From positions 1 through 64,000 of the forward strand of contig JAFGPV010000118.1 in the NCBI GenBank assembly GCA_016936015.1: 64,000 bases of DNA, in the 5' to 3' direction. The notes beneath the pieces were generated by a model. The model made no database searches. It was not told the DNA's origin and saw only the letters and a program-made list of their open reading frames with translations. The translations under genes and the position numbers were made by a program. The number at the start of each line of letters is the position of its first letter. Position 1 is the first letter of the stretch. This document shows, in pieces, positions 9,833 through 16,658 of this stretch. This stretch comes from Pirellulales bacterium. GTDB taxonomy: Bacteria > Planctomycetota > Planctomycetia > Pirellulales > Thermoguttaceae.

Positions 9833-11149
9833 GTGACTGCTACCAGCGTGGTCGGTTTACAGTGGGGCGACGAGGCGAAGGGGAAGATCGTCGATCTGCT
9901 GACCGAACGGCACGACGTGGTGGTTCGTTACCAGGGCGGCGCGAACGCCGGGCATACTGTGGTCCGAGGCGGTGAGAAATTCAAGCTCTCGCTGATCCCC
10001 AGCGGCATCTTTCGGCCCGAGGTGCAATGCGTCATCGCCGGCGGCGTGGCGGTCCATCCCGGCAGTCTGATCGGCGAGATCGAAGGCCTGGCCGCCCGGG
10101 GCGTGCAGGTCGGAGCCAACTTGCTGTTGAGCGACCGCGCCCACGTAATTTTCCCCTGGCACCTCGAAGAGGACCGGTTGCTGGACCGGCAGTGCACCGC
10201 GGGCGAGGCCCTGGGGACGACGCAGCGGGGCATCGGACCGTGCTACCGCGACAAGTACGGCCGCTCGCTGGCCGTGCGGCTGGGCGACATGTACCGCCCG
10301 AATTTCCGCCGGCGGATCGAGCAGATTATCGTCGTCAAAAACCGGATTCTCGCGGCCCTGGACCCTGCCGGGGAAACGTCGCCCCTGGACGCGGTGAAAA
10401 TTTTCGAGGAATACTCGGCCTACGCGGAAAAGCTTCGACCGCACGTCACCGACACCACCGCCTTTTTGCTGGACGCCCTGGAAGCCGACCGCCGGGTGTT
10501 GTTCGAAGGCGCCCAGGGCGCCCTGCTGGACGTCGATCACGGCACGTTTCCCTTTGTGACCAGCAGCAACAGTTCGGGAGTCGGCGTTTCCGCAGGCTCC
10601 GGAGTGCCGGGCCGGTATCTGACCAAGGTCGTGGGGGTGGTCAAGGCGTACACCACCCGGGTCGGCGGCGGACCGTTTCCCACCGAGCAGGACAATCCGA
10701 TCGGCCAGCAGATCCGCGACCGGGGAAACGAATACGGCACGGTCACGCGTCGCCCGCGGCGCTGCGGCTGGTTCGACGCGGTGGCCGCCCGATATACCGC
10801 CCGCTTAAGCGGCGTCGACGCCGTGGCGGTCATGCTCCTGGACGTGCTCAGCCAATTGCCGGAAATCCGGATCTGCACCGCCTACGAACTGGACGGCCAG
10901 CGGCTGCGGCATTTCCCCAGCCACGTCGACGACCTGCGCCGCGTCACGCCGGTCTACGAAACGCTGCCCGGCTGGCAGGAAGAGATCCAACAGGCCCGTA
11001 AGCTGTCCGACCTGCCCGAGAATGTCCACAAGTACCTCGAACGGTTGAGTCAACTCCTCGGCCGGCCGGTGGAGGTGGTCTCGGTGGGGGCGGATCGGGA
11101 GGAGACCATTTTCGTCCCTCAGCACAACGACGAGAGAAAGCAGAATTAA
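9833..11149 (+). CDS. purA: Adenylosuccinate synthetase
   Basis: Catalyses IMP + Asp + GTP to adenylosuccinate, the first step from IMP to AMP. I place the start at GTG 9833, preceded by GGGGG 7 bp upstream. This gives 438 aa, the normal length, and an N-terminus running straight into VVGLQWGDEAKGKIVDLL. A longer frame from 9725 begins at a TTG inside repeat B1 and adds 36 residues unlike the family. Visible motifs: the P-loop GDEAKGK (most family members have GDEGKGK), GGANAGHTVV, TTQRGIGPCYRDKYGR, FEGAQGALLDVDHGTFPFVT, TRVGGGPFPTEQ and TRRPRRCGWFD. The Gly-to-Ala change in the P-loop is noteworthy but conservative. Confidence 0.96.
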   Translation: MTATSVVGLQWGDEAKGKIVDLLTERHDVVVRYQGGANAGHTVVRGGEKFKLSLIPSGIFRPEVQCVIAGGVAVHPGSLIGEIEGLAARGVQVGANLLLSDRAHVIFPWHLEEDRLLDRQCTAGEALGTTQRGIGPCYRDKYGRSLAVRLGDMYRPNFRRRIEQIIVVKNRILAALDPAGETSPLDAVKIFEEYSAYAEKLRPHVTDTTAFLLDALEADRRVLFEGAQGALLDVDHGTFPFVTSSNSSGVGVSAGSGVPGRYLTKVVGVVKAYTTRVGGGPFPTEQDNPIGQQIRDRGNEYGTVTRRPRRCGWFDAVAARYTARLSGVDAVAVMLLDVLSQLPEIRICTAYELDGQRLRHFPSHVDDLRRVTPVYETLPGWQEEIQQARKLSDLPENVHKYLERLSQLLGRPVEVVSVGADREETIFVPQHNDERKQN

Positions 11150-11300
11150 TGACGAATGACAAAGGACGAATAACGAAAGAAGTTCTCAATCCGAAATCCT
11201 AATTCGTGTGGAATCTCTAAAGGAATAACGGCTCATTCAGATTTCGAGCTTCGGATTTCTTTCGTCATTCGGATTTTGTCATTCGTCATTCTCCAAATAC
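11146..11300. repeat. Family B heptamer inverted-repeat element, copy B2
   Basis: AATGACGAATGACAAAGGAC-type 7-mers on the left are answered by TTTCGTCATTCGGATTTTGT and TTCGTCATT on the right. It fills the purA-uppS spacer, overlapping the last bases of the purA stop, and supplies a false TTG start for uppS. Confidence 0.8.
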
Positions 11301-11320
11301 CTTTTTTCACCGACGATTCC

Positions 11321-12058
11321 GTGGTTCCTCCGACTCCTTCCAATCCGAAAATCGTCAACCTCCCCCGGCACGTGGCGATTATCATGGACGGCAACGGGCG
11401 ATGGGCGGAGCAGCGGGGGCTGCCGCGGATCGAGGGCCACCGCCGCGGCGTGGAGAGCGTCCGCCGCGTCACCGAAGAGTGCGCCCGGCTGGGAATCGAA
11501 CAGCTCACGCTCTACTGCCTCTCCAGCGAGAACTGGAAGCGCCCCCCCTCCGAACTGGAATTCCTGCTGGACCTCTTGCAGCAATACATGATCCAGCAGC
11601 GCCCGAAGATCATGGAACACAACATCCGGGTGACGGTCATCGGGCGGCGGGAAGGCATTCCCCCGGAAACGCTGGCGGAGATGGACAACACGGTCGCCGC
11701 CAGCAGCGTCAACACCGGCCTGCGGGTCTGCCTGGCGATCAACTACGGTGGCCGTGCGGAATTGATCGATGCCGTGCGGAAAATCGCTGCCGACGTGCAG
11801 GCCGGCCGCCTGACGCCGGACGCCATTGACGAAGAGACCCTCGCCGCCCGGCTCTACACCGCCGGCATGCCCGAGCCGGACCTGCTGATCCGCACGGCCG
11901 GTGAATTGCGGATCAGCAATTTCCTGCTCTGGCAAATCAGCTACACGGAACTGTGGGTGACCGAGGTCTGCTGGCCGGAGTTCGACGAAGCCCAACTCCA
12001 CGCCGCCTTCGAGAGCTACGCCGCCCGCCGCCGTCGCTTCGGAGGTCTGGAAGCTTAA
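11321..12058 (+). CDS. uppS: Undecaprenyl diphosphate synthase (cis-prenyltransferase)
   Basis: Condenses farnesyl-PP with isopentenyl-PP to give the C55 lipid carrier for cell-wall precursors. The frame can be read from TTG 11276, but those 15 codons come from repeat B2. GTG 11321 gives 245 aa, the normal length, though no clear SD precedes it. Family motifs: HVAIIMDGNGRWAEQRGLPR (catalytic Asp in MDGNGRW), GHRRGVESVR, LTLYCLSSENWKRP, and the C-terminal MPEPDLLIRTAGELRISNFL with the Arg/Ser that bind the diphosphate. It ends 1 bp before murC, which fits co-transcription of lipid carrier and wall genes. Confidence 0.95.
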   Translation: MVPPTPSNPKIVNLPRHVAIIMDGNGRWAEQRGLPRIEGHRRGVESVRRVTEECARLGIEQLTLYCLSSENWKRPPSELEFLLDLLQQYMIQQRPKIMEHNIRVTVIGRREGIPPETLAEMDNTVAASSVNTGLRVCLAINYGGRAELIDAVRKIAADVQAGRLTPDAIDEETLAARLYTAGMPEPDLLIRTAGELRISNFLLWQISYTELWVTEVCWPEFDEAQLHAAFESYAARRRRFGGLEA

Positions 12059-12059
12059 A

Positions 12060-13427
12060 ATGGACTTCCCATCCCACGTTCATTTGATCGGCGTCGCCGG
12101 CAGCGGGATGCGGGCCTTGGCCGAGGTGTTGCACGGCTGGGGGACCGGAGTGAGCGGTTCGGATCTTACGCCGGAGGAAGTCGAACCGTTTGCCACCCGG
12201 GGCATGACGCTCTTTACCGGCCACGACGCCGGACACCTGCCGTCGGAGGCGGATCTGGTCGTCCACAGCGACGCCGTCCCGTTGGAGAATCCCGAGCGGC
12301 AACGGGCGGTAGAGCGGGGACTGCGCGTCCGCAGCTACTTCGAAATGCTGGGCGAACTGACGGCCGGTCGGCACCTGATCGCCGTGGCGGGTTCGCACGG
12401 CAAATCGACCACTGCCGCCCTGCTCGGGCAGATCCTCAGCGACGCCGGCATGGATCCCACCGTCTTCTGCGGGGCGGCGTCCCTCGGCCGCGTTTCGGGC
12501 GGAAGACCGGGCAACCGGCGGCTCTTCGTCGCCGAGGCCTGCGAGTATCGCCGAAATTTCCTGAGCCTCCGGCCCCAACAGGCGGCGATCCTCGGCGTCG
12601 AGGCGGATCATTTCGACTGCTATCCCGCCGCGGAGGACCTTGAAGCGGCGTTTACGGAGTTCGTCCGGCTCATTCCCCCCTCGGGATATCTGTTGGCGCG
12701 CCACGACTGTCCGGCGACACAAAGAGCAGTCCGGGCGGCACGCTGCCGGGTCGAATCGTTCGGACTGCTCCCCAAGGCGGATTGGTCGGCAGAGATTCCC
12801 ATCTCCGGCAGCTTTACGGTGCTCTATCGGGGCCGGCCACAATTCACGGCTCGCCTGTCCTTGCCCGGTCGGCATCAAGTCCTCAACGCCCTGGCGGCAA
12901 CGGTGCTCAGTTTGAAAAACAGCGTGGTCCCCGAAAGGATTCGCTCGTCGCTGGCCCGATTTGCCGGCCTGAAGCGACGGTTCGAACTGGCCGGTCGCCG
13001 TAACGGAATCGTCTGGATCGATGATTACGCTCATCACCCAACGGAGGTAGAAATCGCCCTTCAAACCGCCCGGCAGGTTTTCCAAGATTGCCGAATTTAC
13101 TGCGTTTTCCAACCCCACCAAGTCTTACGGACCGCCAGGTTACTGGACGAATTCGCCGGCAGTTTGCACAATGCGGACATCGTGCTTATTGCCGAAATAT
13201 ATCGTGCCCGAGAAGGACCGCCTCAAAATGGCGAGATCACCGCGGCCGACCTGGCCGAGCGATTGCGTCAATCCGCCCCTCGTGCCTCACCCCTGGTGCC
13301 CGAAATTCACGATTTCCCTGGAATGAAAAACTATTTACAATCCCAGCTTCAGGCGGGCGACGTGCTCCTCACCCTAGGCGCGGGAGACATCCGAAAGGTA
13401 TTCGATGGCATTTTTGCAGGGATTTGA
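12060..13427 (+). CDS. murC: UDP-N-acetylmuramate--L-alanine ligase
   Basis: ATP-dependent cytosolic ligase adding the first amino acid of the peptidoglycan stem peptide, 455 aa. The N-terminal Rossmann part begins HLIGVAGSGMRALAEVL. The ATP loop is GSHGKSTT at 111-118 (commonly GTHGKTTT). The central domain has VAEACEYRRNFLSL and VEADHFD, and the C-terminal domain has DDYAHHPTEVE near 321-330. The acidic EADESD motif of proteobacterial MurC is EACEYR here, a variant I associate with Thermotoga- and planctomycete-type MurC. It starts 1 bp after uppS and overlaps murB by 23 bp, so the three are probably translationally coupled. Confidence 0.93.
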   Translation: MDFPSHVHLIGVAGSGMRALAEVLHGWGTGVSGSDLTPEEVEPFATRGMTLFTGHDAGHLPSEADLVVHSDAVPLENPERQRAVERGLRVRSYFEMLGELTAGRHLIAVAGSHGKSTTAALLGQILSDAGMDPTVFCGAASLGRVSGGRPGNRRLFVAEACEYRRNFLSLRPQQAAILGVEADHFDCYPAAEDLEAAFTEFVRLIPPSGYLLARHDCPATQRAVRAARCRVESFGLLPKADWSAEIPISGSFTVLYRGRPQFTARLSLPGRHQVLNALAATVLSLKNSVVPERIRSSLARFAGLKRRFELAGRRNGIVWIDDYAHHPTEVEIALQTARQVFQDCRIYCVFQPHQVLRTARLLDEFAGSLHNADIVLIAEIYRAREGPPQNGEITAADLAERLRQSAPRASPLVPEIHDFPGMKNYLQSQLQAGDVLLTLGAGDIRKVFDGIFAGI

Positions 13428-14283
13428 ATCGGTCGTCCGGCAAGGCGAACCGCTGGCCATGCACACGTGGTTCCAGATCGGCGGGCCGGCGGAATACTTT
13501 GCCGAACCGGACTCACCGGAGCAACTGACGGCCTTGATCCGCCGCTGCCACGAGGAAGGCGTCCGCGTCCGCGTTCTCGGCCGGGGTTCGAACCTCCTCG
13601 CCCGGGATGAAGGCGTCAAGGGGATGATCCTGCACGTGATCCATCCGGCGCTGGGTGGCATCCGGATCGAGGGCCGCACGCTGATCGCCGGCGGCGGGGC
13701 CTTGCTCGGGCGCGTGGTCACCACCGCCGTGCACCGCGGCCTGGCCGGGTTGGAGTCCCTGATCGGCATCCCGGGCACCGTCGGCGGGGCCTTGCACGGC
13801 AACGCCGGCGCCCGCAGCGGCGGCATCGGGCAGTGGACCATCCAGGCCACCGTCGTCTCCGCCCTTGGAGAGGTCTTCCAGCGCCAGGCCGACGAGTTGG
13901 TCTTCGGCTACCGCGAGAGCAATCTCGACGACTTGGTGATACTCGAGGCCAGTTGCCAATTGGAAGAAGACGATCCGCAGGAACTCGCCCGGCGGATGCA
14001 AAAACAGTGGATTCTGAAAAAGGCCGCGCAGCCGCTAGGGCACCAATGCGCCGGCTGCATCTTTAAAAATCCCCCCGGCATCAGCGCCGGCGAGCTGATC
14101 GACGCCGCGGGGCTGAAAGGCACTCGGATCGGCGGCGCCGTGGTCAGCGACCGCCACGCCAACTTTATCCTCGCCGAACCGGAGTGCACCAGCGAAGACG
14201 TACTCCGGTTGATCGACTTCGTCCGCGAGCAGGTGCTGGACCGGAGGGGAATCGAACTCGAACTGGAGATCGAAATCTGGTAG
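13405..14283 (+). CDS. murB: UDP-N-acetylenolpyruvoylglucosamine reductase
   Basis: FAD- and NADPH-dependent enzyme making UDP-MurNAc, the substrate of MurC, 292 aa. FAD-binding signatures: HTWFQIGGPAEYF, VLGRGSNLLARDEGVKGMIL and GIPGTVGGALHGNAGA. The substrate domain has FGYRESNL, GCIFKNPPGISAG and SDRHANFILA. The proton-donor position that is Ser in many MurB proteins is Cys here (GCIFKNP). The ATG lies inside the 3' end of murC (23-bp overlap). Its presence with murC supports a peptidoglycan-making cell, consistent with current views on planctomycetes. Confidence 0.95.
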   Translation: MAFLQGFESVVRQGEPLAMHTWFQIGGPAEYFAEPDSPEQLTALIRRCHEEGVRVRVLGRGSNLLARDEGVKGMILHVIHPALGGIRIEGRTLIAGGGALLGRVVTTAVHRGLAGLESLIGIPGTVGGALHGNAGARSGGIGQWTIQATVVSALGEVFQRQADELVFGYRESNLDDLVILEASCQLEEDDPQELARRMQKQWILKKAAQPLGHQCAGCIFKNPPGISAGELIDAAGLKGTRIGGAVVSDRHANFILAEPECTSEDVLRLIDFVREQVLDRRGIELELEIEIW

Positions 14284-14396
14284 GCGAGCCGGACCGGATA
14301 ATAACAAGTGTCTATTGAATAAGATGTGATTCGGAGATCGAAAATCCTCATCCACCCGACGTTATTCCGCACTCCGCATTTCCCACTTCGCATCGC

Positions 14397-15257
14397 ATGT
14401 CGCCTCCCGGCAAGAAAAAATCATCGACTTCCGACCGGCAACGCCTGCGGACCTGGGAGGCGCTCAGCCGGGGAGGAACCCTTTTCCGGATCCTGTTTCT
14501 GGGGGCGTTTTTTATCGCCCTCTACGCCGGCTGGAAGATTCTCGCTCCCCAGTTGATCCGCGAGGAACGGTACGTCCTCAGTCCGGAAGATTTTCAGTTG
14601 CCGTCGCCGCCCCCTTGGATTCAGACTAATCTCAGGGAAGAGGTCTTTCGGGAACTCAGCCGCGACCATCGCCCCTCGCTCTTGGACCGGGACCTGGCGG
14701 ACCGGGTGGCGGCGGCCTTTCAGCGGCAACCCTGGATCGCCGAAGTGCACAAAGTCCGACCGCTTCCCTCCGGACGCGTGGAGGTCGCCGTGACGTATCG
14801 CCGGCCGGTGCTGATGGTCGAGGTGGCCGGCGGCGTGCTGCCCGTCGATGTCCAGGGCGTGCGGCTGCCTACCGGCGGCTTCACTCCCTTGGAAGCGGCG
14901 AAATATCCGCACTTATCCGGCGTCGACCGCCCGCCGCCCTCGGTGGCCGGCGGGCGGTGGATGGACGGCCGGGTGCTGGGCGGCGCCGGGATCGCCGCGG
15001 CGCTGTTGCCCGTTTGGGAAAAGTACCAGTTGCAGCGCATCGTCCCCCTGCCGGAGCAATCTTCTCCCGGCGGCAATGCTCCGGCCAACGGCGAAGATTC
15101 ATTCGTGATTCTCACGCGCGGCGGCAAGCGGATTTTCTGGGGCGCGGCGGGCCTCGAACCGGACCGAAAAGTCGAAAAGCTCCGCGCCCTGACCGACGAA
15201 TACGGCAGCCTCGATCTCCCCAACGCCCCTAAAGAATTCGACCTCCGCCAGCCTTGA
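14397..15257 (+). CDS. ftsQ: FtsQ-like cell division protein (POTRA domain)
   Basis: Bitopic inner-membrane protein of 286 aa. It has a basic cytosolic N-terminus, one membrane helix at about 29-46 (LFRILFLGAFFIALYAGW), then a periplasmic part. A POTRA-like segment is seen around 95-145 (DRVAAAFQRQPWIAEVHKVR, then VAVTYRRPVLMVEV), which is the FtsQ pattern of helix, strand and the PVA/RPV turn. FtsQ scaffolds the divisome with FtsB and FtsL. The assignment is supported by position after murC-murB. No ftsA, ftsZ or ddl follows; the next gene is csrA on the other strand. The primary sequence is divergent, so the symbol is a strong inference rather than proof. Confidence 0.75.
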   Translation: MSPPGKKKSSTSDRQRLRTWEALSRGGTLFRILFLGAFFIALYAGWKILAPQLIREERYVLSPEDFQLPSPPPWIQTNLREEVFRELSRDHRPSLLDRDLADRVAAAFQRQPWIAEVHKVRPLPSGRVEVAVTYRRPVLMVEVAGGVLPVDVQGVRLPTGGFTPLEAAKYPHLSGVDRPPPSVAGGRWMDGRVLGGAGIAAALLPVWEKYQLQRIVPLPEQSSPGGNAPANGEDSFVILTRGGKRIFWGAAGLEPDRKVEKLRALTDEYGSLDLPNAPKEFDLRQP

Positions 15258-15347
15258 ATTGGACCGTGAAGGTTCAGAGGATCGATAAACGTCGTCGATC
15301 TTCGGTCTTCTCGATCGGCTCAGAATGACGTCCGGGCAGCGGAAATC

Positions 15348-15536
15348 TCAAGGAGCCGCCGGTTCCTTCGGCGGTGGAACGGTCATTTTATCCTTGATTT
15401 CTTCGCGGACGATGGGCAGATTTTGCGGGGCTTCGACGCCGATACGGACGATCCCTTGCGCAACCCGGACCACGGTGACCGAGATATTGTCCCCGATCAA
15501 GATCTTTTCACCAACTTTTCGGGAAAGCACCAACAT
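15348..15536 (-). CDS. csrA: CsrA, carbon storage / translation regulator
   Basis: Small RNA-binding dimer that binds GGA-containing hairpins at ribosome binding sites and represses or stabilises mRNAs. The 62 aa open with the canonical MLVLSRKVGEKILIGDNI and contain VRIGVEAPQNLPIVREEI. Arg6 and the core Arg/Glu positions of the binding strands are kept. The C-terminal tail (KMTVPPPKEPAAP) is short and proline-rich. It is convergent with ftsQ. In flagellated bacteria csrA pairs with fliW; neither fliW nor other flagellar genes are adjacent. Confidence 0.95.
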   Translation of the reverse strand: MLVLSRKVGEKILIGDNISVTVVRVAQGIVRIGVEAPQNLPIVREEIKDKMTVPPPKEPAAP

Positions 15537-15898
15537 GGTTGTGCTCAGGGAATTCTGGCCCGGTAGGATAGCATCACTACTTGTCTATTAACCCATACTA
15601 TTTCTCACATTAGCAGAGCCGGTTGGGTATAGCAAGGGGGGGAGAAAAAATCGACCAGGATCGGGGAGGGCGCGTTTGCATGTGTATAAGTCATTTTCTA
15701 CAATGGGGTTGCGACGAATAATTCCGGCCCGAACGTGAGATGGTCTTATGGATAGAATGCGTCCGCGGAGTTTTCGAGAACCTTCGTTCGACTCGGGATG
15801 ATATTAAAGACGATCCCCCCACTAGTAAAGCATCTACAGATCAGTTAGATTGATTGCTTTGTCGTTTTTTAATTTGATACTTTGGAGGGGAATAACCC
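15537..15898. other. Divergent csrA / corrinoid-protein intergenic region
   Basis: 362 bp, moderately AT-rich and without a coding frame of note. The only clear signal is a strong ribosome binding site GGAGGGG at 15884-15890, 8 bp before the corrinoid protein ATG. A long 5' leader for the one-carbon cluster is possible. I looked for a cobalamin riboswitch (GCCACTG-type B12 box) and saw none. Confidence 0.5.
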
Positions 15899-16543
15899 AT
15901 GTCTGAGCCTGCAGAACTGTACGATGCCATCCTCACCGGCAATGCCAAGAAGGCGGAAGAAATCACTAAGGCGGCCCTGGAGGCCAAGGCCGATCCCAGC
16001 CAATTAGTGCAAAAATACATGATTCCGGCGATGGATGAGGTCGGGCGGCGGTTCGAGTGCAACGAGTACTTTGTACCCGAGCTATTAATTGCGGCCCGGG
16101 CCATGAAGACGGCCATGGAACTGATCACTCCCCACCTGGCGGCCGCGGGAACGGAACCGACGGGCCGGGTGATCATCGGCACGGTACAAGGCGATTTGCA
16201 CGACATCGGCAAGAATCTGGTGGCCTCGATGCTCGAGGGTGGCGGATTCCAGGTGGTCGATCTCGGCGTGGACGTGCCGGCCGAAAAATTCGTCGAGGCC
16301 ATTAAAGAAGAAAAGAAGGGAGCGATTCTGGGACTTTCGGCCCTCCTGACCACCACGATGACGATGATGAAGAACGTAATTTCGGCCCTCGAACAGGCCG
16401 GCGTTCGCCAAAAGGCGAAGGTCATGGTCGGCGGCGCTCCCATCACCCAGCAGTACGCCGATGAGATTGGCGCCGACGGCTACAGCGACAACGCCAGCGG
16501 CGCCGTGGCGGTGGCCCGAAAACTTATCGCCTCGATCGACTAA
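15899..16543 (+). CDS. Corrinoid (cobalamin-binding) methyltransferase protein
   Basis: Free-standing corrinoid protein, 214 aa, of the MtaC/MtbC/MtgC type. Its cobalamin carries a methyl group between two methyltransferases. The four-helix cap is at about 1-85 (KYMIPAMDEVGRRFECNEYF, VPELLIAARAMKTAM). The Rossmann B12 domain begins GRVIIGTVQGDLHDIGKNLV, where D99-x-H101-x-x-G104 is the base-off/His-on motif. LGLSALLTTTM and VMVGGAPIT are the further B12-contact motifs. A strong RBS precedes it. It heads a run of four one-carbon genes, which makes methyl-THF the likely partner. No substrate-specific MtxB gene is in the window. Confidence 0.93.
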   Translation: MSEPAELYDAILTGNAKKAEEITKAALEAKADPSQLVQKYMIPAMDEVGRRFECNEYFVPELLIAARAMKTAMELITPHLAAAGTEPTGRVIIGTVQGDLHDIGKNLVASMLEGGGFQVVDLGVDVPAEKFVEAIKEEKKGAILGLSALLTTTMTMMKNVISALEQAGVRQKAKVMVGGAPITQQYADEIGADGYSDNASGAVAVARKLIASID

Positions 16544-16570
16544 ATCCTTACCCATTGCAACGCCCATTCT

Positions 16571-16640
16571 CGGAGGGAGAAGGATGACGGGAGAAGGGAG
16601 AGACGTGCGTTCGTCTCCCTTCCTCCTTCGTCTTTCTCCC
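16571..16640. repeat. Purine/pyrimidine inverted repeat between corrinoid gene and metF
   Basis: A purine-rich left arm (GGGAGAAGGATGACGGGAGA and following) is answered by a pyrimidine-rich right arm (CGTCTCCCTTCCTCCTTCGT and following). The stem is imperfect, about 30 bp, with a loop near 16606. It sits in the 115-bp spacer between the corrinoid protein and the reductase gene. Confidence 0.6.
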
Positions 16641-16658
16641 TTCTGTGCTTAACTTCCC

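Noticed and set aside
15537-15898. Cobalamin riboswitch upstream of the corrinoid protein gene
   Set aside because: No B12-box-like sequence or suitable stems were recognised by eye; a covariance-model search would be decisive.
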